Notes under the pieces: model-generated
The model's input: only the letters and a program-made list of their open reading frames with translations
Told to the model about the DNA's origin: nothing
Database searches by the model: none
In this document: piece after piece, positions 1 to 6,175 of the stretch
How positions within the stretch are numbered: the first letter of the stretch is position 1
Layout of the letters: the number at the start of each line of letters is the position of its first letter
Position numbers and translations under genes: made by a program
From: Bacillota bacterium
GTDB taxonomy: Bacteria > Bacillota > Clostridia > Lachnospirales > Lachnospiraceae
Direction of reading: 5' to 3'
Length of the DNA: 9,519 nt
Assembly: GCA_023415595.1 (NCBI GenBank)
Contig: JAEZJW010000197.1
Span: 1-9,519 of the forward strand

Positions 1-597
1 ACCATCGGATACCTTGGCATTGATAAAGATTGCAATGATGGCATAAAGGGCATTCCCCAGGCCGAATACGATTGCGCCGATGACTATGATAATACCGTCA
101 ATAAAAATCAAAATCTGGTTTACCGAAATATGCTTCTTATATCCATGGATCAGCATAGCCAGAAGATCCGTTCCGCCCGTTGAAGCCTGGGCAGAGAATA
201 CCATTCCCATACCGACTCCGCCGATGGCTCCACCGCAGATGGAGGCCAGTAAAGCATCATCAAATTTGGTGGTATTGATCGGAAACAGCATCATGGCAAG
301 GATATAAACGGAAGTCCCTAAAAGTGCCAGCAGCAGGAAACGCAGTCCTTTAATCTTAATGGCTGCCAGGATTAGGGGAACATTACAGGCCACGGTGAAC
401 AGCCAGATAGGAACTCCTCCATCCACGATTCCTTCTGTAAGTTTTTTTACGACGATTCCCATGCCCGATATCCCACCGGTAACCAGTCCCATCGGCTCAT
501 ATACCAGATTGACCGATAAGGCCATCAGTATGGCTCCGACAATAATCGTTACATATTTTCTAAGAAATCGGATATTTTTTATATTATGTCCGGTCAT
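1..597 (-). CDS. YitT/DUF161-family membrane protein, N-terminal part (3' end outside window)
   Basis: The reverse complement reads 199 uninterrupted codons from an ATG at 597 to the window edge, so the C-terminus is missing. The start has a good ribosome binding site (ACAAGGAGTCCAT before the ATG). The protein is very hydrophobic with several membrane segments: roughly residues 15-33, 63-78, 84-104, 116-137 and 165-195. It has glycine-rich family motifs, MGLVTGGISGMG near residue 36 and AQASTGGTDLLA near residue 138, which are characteristic of the YitT (DUF161) family of integral membrane proteins. Full-length members are usually around 280-290 residues and end in a cytoplasmic DUF2179 domain, which would lie beyond the left edge. 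The biochemical function of the family is not established; transport has been suggested. The assignment to the family is confident, the role is not. Confidence 0.88.
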   Translation of the reverse strand, partial: MTGHNIKNIRFLRKYVTIIVGAILMALSVNLVYEPMGLVTGGISGMGIVVKKLTEGIVDGGVPIWLFTVACNVPLILAAIKIKGLRFLLLALLGTSVYILAMMLFPINTTKFDDALLASICGGAIGGVGMGMVFSAQASTGGTDLLAMLIHGYKKHISVNQILIFIDGIIIVIGAIVFGLGNALYAIIAIFINAKVSDG

Positions 598-663
598 ATG
601 GACTCCTTGTATGAATATGGCATTATGTTCCTGTCTATCCCTGTGTATAATTTTAATGTACTC

Positions 664-691
664 ATTTTATGATTCTTTATACATAGATCAA
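664..691 (-). promoter_or_regulatory. Candidate sigma-A promoter for the YitT-family gene
   Basis: On the minus strand TTGATC (686-691) is followed after 16 bp by TAAAAT (664-669), which would give a leader of about 60 nt before the ATG at 597. Matches to consensus are fair. No hairpin terminator is visible between this gene and the stop codon of the upstream minus-strand gene at 711, so read-through from that gene is also possible. Confidence 0.5.
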
Positions 692-710
692 TCCGATCAG
701 AATCAGCTGT

Positions 711-1565
711 TTACCTCGCTTGTCCGGTAACCAGAGCCAGCTGCTCCGCTGCTTTGCTCCTGTCTATCACATAGGCACTGTTCGTTTTCTCACCTGCTAT
801 CAGGTCAAAGGTAATGCTGGCAGGTGTTAACTTAAGATAGCTTTCCAGATAATTCAGCTTATCCTCCAGAGGCAGATTCGATTGTATTTCTTCATATACC
901 TCTTCCAGATAAGCTTTCAGCTCCTCTTCGGTTTGAATTTTATGTATCATGGACAAAAAATCCTTTGAGAATATCTCCCTTGGGCAGGTCCTTACTCCAT
1001 CCCCCTGGCTGCTGCCATCCCCTATCGGGGCTGTCTCCTGCTCTTCTGTCTGAAAAATTGTTTCATAGAGCTCCACAGGTACTATGGTATAATAGCTCAT
1101 CTTTGTATCGAGCAGCTCTTCCACCAGTAGTACCCCATATTCGTAAGCCGTTCCTTCCGGAAAATGCTTTGCAATACCTGACAGCTTCATAATCTGCGGA
1201 ACTGACGGATTGATCAGAATCAGCTTCTGGTACAGGGAATCGGACATTGTGATGCGGGTCTCCACCGGTATCGTAAAATAACTCATCCTCTTCTGCGCAC
1301 AGGGATATACTTCTAGAAGGAGCTTTATGACCACCCCGTTATCATCCACGCAAAAGATAAGGTTCTTAGAGATATCATCCAGGGTAGCTGTAGTAATGCT
1401 CTCCTGTTCTCTCACAGCCCCGATGGATACCTTCTCCACATCCTCCGGAATATGGAAGAAACGAAAAACAGAATGATAGCTTAGTACTGCTGCACTAAGT
1501 ACCAGAACGATACATATAAATGATTTCAACAGTCCGGTAAAGAATATCCTGCCGGCTTTTTTCAT
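711..1565 (-). CDS. Membrane-anchored extracytoplasmic protein resembling a degenerate LytR-CpsA-Psr (LCP) domain
   Basis: This is a 284-residue protein with a short basic N-terminus, one membrane segment at about residues 12-32 and a large domain predicted outside the cell. That is the topology of LCP proteins, which attach teichoic acids or capsule polymers to peptidoglycan. The order of elements at residues 67-171 also recalls an LCP domain: NLIFCVDD (68-75), a hydrophobic strand LLLEVYP, FTIPVETRI (97-105) where LCP proteins have SIPRDT, and then YGVLLVEELLD.KMSYYTIVPVELYETIF (143-171). The Arg-Asp of the IPRDT motif and the usual aspartate/arginine pyrophosphate-binding residues are not visible, so if the similarity is real the domain is probably catalytically inactive. 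Residues 172-196 are a polar linker, followed by a helical C-terminal segment rich in Glu (212-245). The start is supported by a GAGGTGAGGTGG ribosome binding site. The protein could instead be an unrelated Lachnospiraceae-type surface protein; the fold call is an inference. Confidence 0.8.
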   Translation of the reverse strand: MKKAGRIFFTGLLKSFICIVLVLSAAVLSYHSVFRFFHIPEDVEKVSIGAVREQESITTATLDDISKNLIFCVDDNGVVIKLLLEVYPCAQKRMSYFTIPVETRITMSDSLYQKLILINPSVPQIMKLSGIAKHFPEGTAYEYGVLLVEELLDTKMSYYTIVPVELYETIFQTEEQETAPIGDGSSQGDGVRTCPREIFSKDFLSMIHKIQTEEELKAYLEEVYEEIQSNLPLEDKLNYLESYLKLTPASITFDLIAGEKTNSAYVIDRSKAAEQLALVTGQAR

Positions 1566-1593
1566 CTCGTGACCACCTCACCTCATCCGATTT

Positions 1594-1622
1594 ATTTTAT
1601 CATATAGACTATTGATTATCAA
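1594..1622 (-). promoter_or_regulatory. Sigma-A promoter for the LCP-like gene
   Basis: Minus-strand TTGATA (1617-1622) and TAAAAT (1594-1599) are separated by exactly 17 bp. Transcription would start around 1587, giving a leader of about 20 nt that contains the ribosome binding site of the gene starting at 1565. The promoter lies back to back with the plus-strand promoter at 1630-1657. Confidence 0.65.
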
Positions 1623-1629
1623 CTTCTCT

Positions 1630-1657
1630 TTCACCGGGAAGAAGGATATGCTATAAT
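1630..1657 (+). promoter_or_regulatory. Extended -10 promoter for the short-chain dehydrogenase gene
   Basis: A consensus TATAAT (1652-1657) is preceded by TGC, an extended -10 motif (TGnTATAAT). A weak -35-like TTCACC lies 16 bp upstream (1630-1635). The start would be near 1664, about 64 nt before the chosen ATG at 1728. The -35 elements of this and the divergent promoter are about 8 bp apart, so a single bound regulator could affect both. Confidence 0.6.
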
Positions 1658-1727
1658 CATAAGTAAGCAGACGGAGATCCGGTCAAGATATCCGTTGCTC
1701 ATGATCCAAGGGGAAAGGATGATCCTA

Positions 1728-2459
1728 ATGAACAGGAAGACCTTATTGGTTACCGGCTCCTCTCGAGGAATTGGTAAAGCTATCGCTGTGAAATTCGCAA
1801 AAAAAGGTTACAATGTCGTAATCAATTGTGCGAAGCAGGAGGAGCAGCTTCTGCAAACGAAGAATGAAATCGAAGCCTATCAGGTACCCTGTTTCGCTTA
1901 CCTGGGTGATATGGGCAGCTATGAGAAGGCTGCTGAAATGTTCGGACTGATCAAGAAGCAATTCGGTACAGTAGATGTTCTGGTGAATAACGCCGGCATC
2001 TCCTATCTTGGTCTCTTCACCGATATGGTTCCTGCAGATTGGAACAGGGTTCTGGCTACGAACTTAGGCTCCGTGTTCAATTGCTGTTCCCTTGCTGTTC
2101 CTGATATGGTGAAACAAAAATACGGGAAAATCATTAACATCTCCTCGGTATGGGGAAATGCAGGCGCATCCTGTGAGGCGGTCTATTCGGCCTCAAAGGG
2201 TGGTATGAATGCTTTTACCAAGGCTCTTGCCAAGGAGCTGGCCCCCAGTAACATCCAGGTGAATGCAGTTGCCTGCGGAGCGATTGATACAGAGATGAAC
2301 CGTTTCCTGGCGGACGATGAATTATTACAACTGATCAGTGAGATCCCTGCTGACCGTCTGGGCCGTGCGGATGAGGTAGCGGATCTGGTGTACCATCTTG
2401 CTTATAAGAATGAATATCTGACCGGCCAGATCATTAACCTGGACGGAGGTTGGATGTGA
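1728..2459 (+). CDS. Short-chain dehydrogenase/reductase, FabG-like (SDR family oxidoreductase)
   Basis: This is a 243-residue classical SDR, close to the usual FabG length of about 246. It has the Rossmann cofactor motif TGSSRGIG (9-16), NNAG (87-90), the structural Asn112, and the catalytic Ser140, Tyr153 and Lys157 in YSASK. Near the end, YLTGQIINLDGG is typical of 3-oxoacyl-ACP reductase-like enzymes. The usual PG after the NxV motif is CG here (VNAVACGAIDTEM, 178-190). The ATG at 1728 was chosen because AAAGGA lies about 8 nt upstream and the protein then begins right before the first strand. An in-frame ATG at 1719 (with AAGGGG upstream), an ATG at 1701 and a TTG at 1695 are alternatives. 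The gene is alone rather than in a fatty-acid cluster, so the true substrate cannot be told; NAD(P)H-dependent ketone/alcohol conversion is all that is secure. Confidence 0.93.
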   Translation: MNRKTLLVTGSSRGIGKAIAVKFAKKGYNVVINCAKQEEQLLQTKNEIEAYQVPCFAYLGDMGSYEKAAEMFGLIKKQFGTVDVLVNNAGISYLGLFTDMVPADWNRVLATNLGSVFNCCSLAVPDMVKQKYGKIINISSVWGNAGASCEAVYSASKGGMNAFTKALAKELAPSNIQVNAVACGAIDTEMNRFLADDELLQLISEIPADRLGRADEVADLVYHLAYKNEYLTGQIINLDGGWM

Positions 2460-2551
2460 TTTACGGAAGATGGCATAGGCCTTTCCTGCAGCAATGTGCT
2501 TCACTTATAAATATCATTAGAATTAATACTAGATAAAGCCGCCTAATTACG

Positions 2552-2580
2552 TTTACAAATAATTTTTCCTGTAATATGAT
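2552..2580 (+). promoter_or_regulatory. Sigma-A promoter for the PurF-like gene
   Basis: TTTACA (2552-2557) and TATGAT (2575-2580) are separated by exactly 17 bp, a near-consensus promoter. Transcription would start near 2587, giving a leader of roughly 33 nt to the ATG at 2620, which has a strong GGAGG ribosome binding site at 2608-2612. This suggests the gene is transcribed separately from the upstream dehydrogenase. Confidence 0.65.
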
Positions 2581-2593
2581 TTTTCTATCATAT
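2574..2593. promoter_or_regulatory. Inverted repeat overlapping the -10 and start site (operator candidate)
   Basis: ATATGAT (2574-2580) and ATCATAT (2587-2593) form perfect 7-bp inverted arms around TTTTCT. The left arm contains the -10 hexamer and the right arm covers the expected transcription start, a position where a bound dimeric repressor would block initiation. The arms are AT-rich and short, so chance occurrence is possible. The sequence does not look like the known PurR box, and no regulator is assigned. Confidence 0.35.
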
Positions 2594-2619
2594 ACAAGAA
2601 AATTATTGGAGGATCAGTA

Positions 2620-4023
2620 ATGGGCGGCTTTTTTGCAGTAGCTTCAAAAAATGACTGCGTTTTCGACTTGTTCTTCGGGACGGATTACCATTCACACCTG
2701 GGTACCAGGAGGGGAGGTATGGCTATATATGGTCAAAGCGGCTTTGACCGTGCAATCCATAACATTGAGAACGCCCCTTTCCGCACTAAATTCGAAAAGG
2801 ATATCAGCCGGATGGAGGGAACCTTAGGAATCGGATGTATCTCCGATTATGAATCCCAACCTCTGATTGTCCGTTCCCATCACGGAACCTATTCCATCAC
2901 CACGGTTGGCAAGATTAATAATACAGAGACGATCGTTAAGGAAATCTTCCGGTCGGGCAATGCTCATTTTCTCGAAATGAGCGGCGGTGACATCAATGCC
3001 ACGGAGCTGGTAGCGGCTATGATTAATCAGAAGGAAAATCTGATTGAAGGAATTCGGTATGCCCAGGAGCTGGTAGAGGGCTCTATTACGATCCTGCTCA
3101 TGACCCCGAGGGGAATCTACGCTGCCAGGGACCGCCTGGGAAGAACACCGGTTGCCATTGGCAGGAAGGAAGACGCATACTGTGCTGCCTTTGAAAGCTT
3201 CGCATATCTTAATCTCGGATATACCGATTATAAGGAGCTGGGCCCGGGTGAGGTCGTTGTACTTACTCCCGAGTCAGTAACCACTCTGATTCAGCCCGGG
3301 GAAGAGATGAAGATCTGCACCTTTCTCTGGGTCTACTACGGTTATCCCTCGTCCTCCTATGAGGGTGTCTCTGTGGAACAGATGCGATATAACTGTGGCG
3401 CCTTGCTGGCCAAGCGCGATAATGTAAATCCGGATATTGTTGCGGGAGTTCCCGATTCCGGAACCGCCCATGCGATTGGCTACGCCAATGCTTCAGGGAT
3501 TCCTTTCTCCAGACCTTTTATCAAATATACGCCAACCTGGCCGCGCTCCTTTATGCCGACCATGCAGAGCCAGAGAAACCTGATTGCGAAGATGAAGCTG
3601 ATACCGGTTCATGACCTGATCAAGGATAAGAGCCTCCTGCTCATTGATGATTCCATCGTACGCGGTACGCAGCTGAGGGAAACCACCGAATTCCTATACC
3701 AAAGCGGAGCCAGGGAAGTTCATATCCGGCCTGCCTGCCCACCCCTGCTGTTCGGATGCAAATACCTGAATTTCTCCCGTTCCACCTCGGACATGGATCT
3801 GATCACCAGGCGTGACATCAGTAAGGTCGAAGGCGATAATGCAGATAAGGTGCTGAAGGAATATACGGATCCTGACTCTGATCGCTACGCAAATATGCTG
3901 GATCGGATCCGCGAAGAGCTTAATTTTACCTCTCTTAGATACCATAGGCTGGATGATATGGTCCAATCCGTCGGCATTAGCCCCTGCAAGCTATGCACCT
4001 ACTGCTGGAGCGGTAATGAATAA
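2620..4023 (+). CDS. PurF-like amidophosphoribosyltransferase homologue lacking the glutaminase active site
   Basis: This 467-residue protein has the two-domain layout of glutamine PRPP amidotransferase (PurF, first step of purine synthesis). The C-terminal phosphoribosyltransferase domain looks intact: GVPDSGTAHAIGYA (276-289), the loop beginning RSFMP (309) and the PRPP motif LLLIDDSIVRGT (339-350). The four cysteines that hold the 4Fe-4S cluster in the Bacillus-type enzyme have counterparts at Cys233, Cys380, Cys456 and Cys459. The N-terminal Ntn-glutaminase domain, however, has lost its key residues. The nucleophile Cys that follows Met is Gly (MGGFFAV), the RYST arginine region reads CISDYES (73-79), the HNGN motif reads TVGK (95-98), and the SDTE aspartate is Ala in NATE (126-129). 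It should therefore not hydrolyse glutamine; it may use free ammonia or be a PRPP-binding protein with another role. It is not in a pur cluster. The 3' end overlaps the convergent gene by 25 bp. Confidence 0.92.
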   Translation: MGGFFAVASKNDCVFDLFFGTDYHSHLGTRRGGMAIYGQSGFDRAIHNIENAPFRTKFEKDISRMEGTLGIGCISDYESQPLIVRSHHGTYSITTVGKINNTETIVKEIFRSGNAHFLEMSGGDINATELVAAMINQKENLIEGIRYAQELVEGSITILLMTPRGIYAARDRLGRTPVAIGRKEDAYCAAFESFAYLNLGYTDYKELGPGEVVVLTPESVTTLIQPGEEMKICTFLWVYYGYPSSSYEGVSVEQMRYNCGALLAKRDNVNPDIVAGVPDSGTAHAIGYANASGIPFSRPFIKYTPTWPRSFMPTMQSQRNLIAKMKLIPVHDLIKDKSLLLIDDSIVRGTQLRETTEFLYQSGAREVHIRPACPPLLFGCKYLNFSRSTSDMDLITRRDISKVEGDNADKVLKEYTDPDSDRYANMLDRIREELNFTSLRYHRLDDMVQSVGISPCKLCTYCWSGNE

Positions 4024-5027
4024 TTTCCGGCCCCTACCATTTCATTTCCTGTGATCAGACTGAAGATATCATCATAAATCACCGAGGCGGTCGGCTGTGC
4101 ACCAGCACCCTGACCGTAGAAAGCTCTTGTCCCGCTGAGCTCCGTATCAATAAATATCATATTATAATTACTGTTCACTCCTGCTAATAAGGACCCCTTC
4201 TCCTGACGACTGGGGCCTATGTAGCAGGAGAGGCCTTCCGGTTTCACTGTAATACTTCCAATTGCTTTGATTACGCTATGATTGTTTTCTGCTTCCCGGA
4301 TGTCCTCCCTCGTTACCGTAGAGACGGGTACTGCTGCAAAGCTCTTATAGTCAGGCCATGCTCCCGTTCCGAAGCCTGTTAAGATAATCAGCTTATACAG
4401 GGTATCAAAACCATCGATGTCATCCGAAGGATCCTCCTCGGTAAATCCGTGCTCACGGGCTTCCTTAAGAACCTCCTGGTAGGAGAGCTCTTCTTCCCTC
4501 ATACGGGTAAGTATATAGTTGGATGTAGCATTAAAAATCCCATAGATTGACTTGATTTTTTCCCCCTTGGCCATGGACCTCAGGACAGAACCGATCGGAA
4601 TACAGCCGCCAACACAAGCATCATAACGGAAGCCACAATGATACCGGGCTGCCGCATTCACGATCTCTCTTCCATAAATCGCAAGACATTTCTTACTGGA
4701 CATAATAACTGCCTTTCCAGATCTCATCGCTGCCAGAATGATATCCCTGGCCTTCTCTGCCCCGGTTCCTCCCATACATTCCACTACGATATCGATACTT
4801 TCATCCTCCAGAATATCCTTCGGTTCAGTGGTAAGCACGAGTCCGGTCACATCCACCTTCCTGCCCTTATTCCTGTCCCTGACCAGTACTTTCTCAATCA
4901 TTATTCTGATTCCATATTTTACACGAAGTTCCTCCTCGTTACGGGCCAGCATGAGAAGTAGCTGCGATCCTACTGCTCCCAGCCCCAGTAACGCTATCTT
5001 AACTGTTCTGATTTCCTTTTCCTCCAT
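3999..5027 (-). CDS. hom: Homoserine dehydrogenase, short form without ACT domain
   Basis: The protein (342 residues) reduces aspartate semialdehyde to homoserine on the way to threonine and methionine. It has an N-terminal NAD(P)-binding motif LLGLGAVGSQ (13-22) and then VVECMGG (81-87). A lysine in the place of the catalytic ANK lysine is at SSKK (Lys112), and the substrate region has GIFNATSNYILTRM (163-176). The catalytic segment DIDGFDTLYK follows (203-212, with Asp208 and Lys212), and GQGAGAQPTAS lies near the end (305-315). Many Gram-positive enzymes have about 430 residues with a C-terminal ACT domain; here the protein stops after the catalytic core. Feedback control by threonine through an ACT domain would thus be absent. 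Motif deviations (NATSN for NGTTN, SSKK for TANK, GGCIPI for GGGIPI) make it a divergent member. An ATG at 5078 would add 17 residues but has no ribosome binding site; the ATG at 5027 has GAGGTGAAGG just upstream. Confidence 0.88.
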   Translation of the reverse strand: MEEKEIRTVKIALLGLGAVGSQLLLMLARNEEELRVKYGIRIMIEKVLVRDRNKGRKVDVTGLVLTTEPKDILEDESIDIVVECMGGTGAEKARDIILAAMRSGKAVIMSSKKCLAIYGREIVNAAARYHCGFRYDACVGGCIPIGSVLRSMAKGEKIKSIYGIFNATSNYILTRMREEELSYQEVLKEAREHGFTEEDPSDDIDGFDTLYKLIILTGFGTGAWPDYKSFAAVPVSTVTREDIREAENNHSVIKAIGSITVKPEGLSCYIGPSRQEKGSLLAGVNSNYNMIFIDTELSGTRAFYGQGAGAQPTASVIYDDIFSLITGNEMVGAGNYSLPLQQ

Positions 5028-5071
5028 TTCCTTCACCTCACAAAATTTCTTGAATTTCTTACAGGAAAAGG

Positions 5072-5084
5072 TTATCATAGGTAA
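5072..5084. promoter_or_regulatory. LysR-box candidate (T-N11-A) between hom and the LysR-type gene
   Basis: TTA-N7-TAA (TTATCATAGGTAA) fits the T-N11-A pattern bound by LysR-type regulators. It sits inside a slightly larger imperfect inverted repeat, GGTTA-N7-TAATC (5070-5086, arms agree at 4 of 5 bases). It lies in the 120-bp divergent gap between hom and the LysR gene, the usual place for a site that controls both. The match is short and AT-rich, so it is suggestive only. Confidence 0.4.
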
Positions 5085-5096
5085 TCATATTAGTAA

Positions 5097-5124
5097 AATT
5101 TATAGTTTATATAATATAATTCAA
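5097..5124 (-). promoter_or_regulatory. Candidate promoter for hom
   Basis: Minus-strand TTGAAT (5119-5124) is followed after 16 bp by TAAATT (5097-5102). The start would fall near 5090, with the T-N11-A site (5072-5084) just downstream in the early transcribed region. The gap is very AT-rich, and two overlapping TATAAT matches on the plus strand (5110-5115, 5115-5120) may belong to the LysR gene promoter, for which no good -35 is seen. Confidence 0.35.
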
Positions 5125-5147
5125 AAATATTAATAGGTGGAGGGCGT

Positions 5148-6029
5148 ATGGAGATTCGGAATATTATATCCTTTCAAAAGATCTGTGAACATGGTAGCTT
5201 CTCAAGAGCAGCGGAGGAATTAGGGTATTCCCAGTCCGCAGTGACAATGCAGATCAAGCAGCTGGAAAACGAGCTGAAGGTAAGACTATTTGATAGAATT
5301 GGAAGGACATTGCAGCTCACAGAGGATGGGAGAATGTTCTTATCCTATGCGAGTACAATAGTTGCAGCTTCAGAGAACGCAAAGGAGGCTTTGAAGCACC
5401 ATACGACTCCCTCAGGTGAACTCCGGCTTGGTATCCTGGAATCTCTCTGTACCTCATATCTTCCCGATATCCTTAAGGAGTATCATTCCCTTTATCCTGA
5501 GGTTAGTACGGTAATCCGGACCGGAACCTTCGACGAGCTGAGCCAGCTGCTGAATACAAATGCAATTGACCTGCTCTGGACCTTTGATTCGGAAATTGTT
5601 AAGGAGGACTGGCTGAAGGTATACAGCTATTATGATGACATCTGCATTATCTGCTCTTCTGAGTATCCGCTTTCTTATCAGGATGGCCTGACACTGTCCG
5701 ACCTGGCCGGTGAGACCTTCCTCCTGACCGAAGTAAATTGCAGCTACAGAGCTCTATTCGAGAAGCAGTTCTATGGCCACGGTTCTCATCCGGACATCTT
5801 CTTGGAGATTGGAAATACGGATATCATCAAGAAGTTTGTAACAGCCGGATTGGGCATATCCGTTCTGCCCCGTTTTACGGTCACAGAAGAGCTGAAGGAC
5901 GGACGGCTTATCCTACTGAAAGCAAAGGATTTTAATCTTAAGATGCAGGGGCAGCTCTTCTACCATAAGAACAAATGGGTTACTCCCGGTATGGAAGAAT
6001 TTATTCGCCTGGTAAAGAATTATGTATAA
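5148..6029 (+). CDS. LysR-type transcriptional regulator
   Basis: At 293 residues this is the normal length for the family. The N-terminal winged helix-turn-helix is clear at about residues 1-60 (SFSRAAEELGYSQSAVTMQIKQLE with the Ser-Gln-Ser-Ala-Val recognition region, then LFDRIGRTLQLTEDG). A linker helix follows at about 62-88, and a periplasmic-binding-protein-like effector domain runs from about 91 to the end, including GLGISVLPRFTV typical of its second subdomain. The start is supported by the ribosome binding site GGTGGAGGG close to the ATG. It is divergent from hom with 120 bp between the start codons, the classical arrangement of a LysR regulator and its target, so control of hom and autoregulation are likely. 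The effector is unknown. Confidence 0.95.
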   Translation: MEIRNIISFQKICEHGSFSRAAEELGYSQSAVTMQIKQLENELKVRLFDRIGRTLQLTEDGRMFLSYASTIVAASENAKEALKHHTTPSGELRLGILESLCTSYLPDILKEYHSLYPEVSTVIRTGTFDELSQLLNTNAIDLLWTFDSEIVKEDWLKVYSYYDDICIICSSEYPLSYQDGLTLSDLAGETFLLTEVNCSYRALFEKQFYGHGSHPDIFLEIGNTDIIKKFVTAGLGISVLPRFTVTEELKDGRLILLKAKDFNLKMQGQLFYHKNKWVTPGMEEFIRLVKNYV

Positions 6030-6083
6030 CCTTATAACAAATCCAAAATTATGATATTTTATTTGACTATTCATAGGAAATCC

Positions 6084-6112
6084 TTGTTTTTTTCACAATT
6101 AGAGTGTAACAT
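6084..6112 (+). promoter_or_regulatory. Candidate promoter for the lipoprotein gene at 6176
   Basis: TTGTTT (6084-6089) and TAACAT (6107-6112) are 17 bp apart, which would start transcription about 55 nt before the ATG. The match to consensus is only fair, but it is the best pair in the 146-bp gap after the LysR gene. No hairpin terminator for the LysR gene is visible there. Confidence 0.35.
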
Positions 6113-6175
6113 TAATTCTTGTAGCCGTCAGTTCTGCATGGCTTACCAATGTTAAGAAAGTGAAGGGAGTACATA

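Noticed and set aside
359..730. Plus-strand reading frame of 123 codons (and another at 80-307) opposite the YitT gene
   Set aside because: Antisense to a clear membrane-protein frame with family motifs and a ribosome binding site; translations are low-complexity Ser/Pro/Ile-rich with no ribosome binding site.
2460..2551. Terminator after the short-chain dehydrogenase gene
   Set aside because: Only weak self-complementarity and no stem followed by a T run was found.
5028..5078. Longer start of hom at ATG 5078
   Set aside because: No ribosome binding site before it, the extra 17 residues are not part of the family, and the LysR-box candidate and likely leader lie there.
4638..5133. Two plus-strand frames of 107 and 131 codons opposite hom
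   Set aside because: Shadows of the homoserine dehydrogenase gene, whose catalytic motifs are unmistakable on the minus strand; no ribosome binding sites.
5028..5147. Riboswitch or T-box leader upstream of hom
   Set aside because: The leader is too short and AT-rich; no T-box sequence, specifier stem or terminator is visible.
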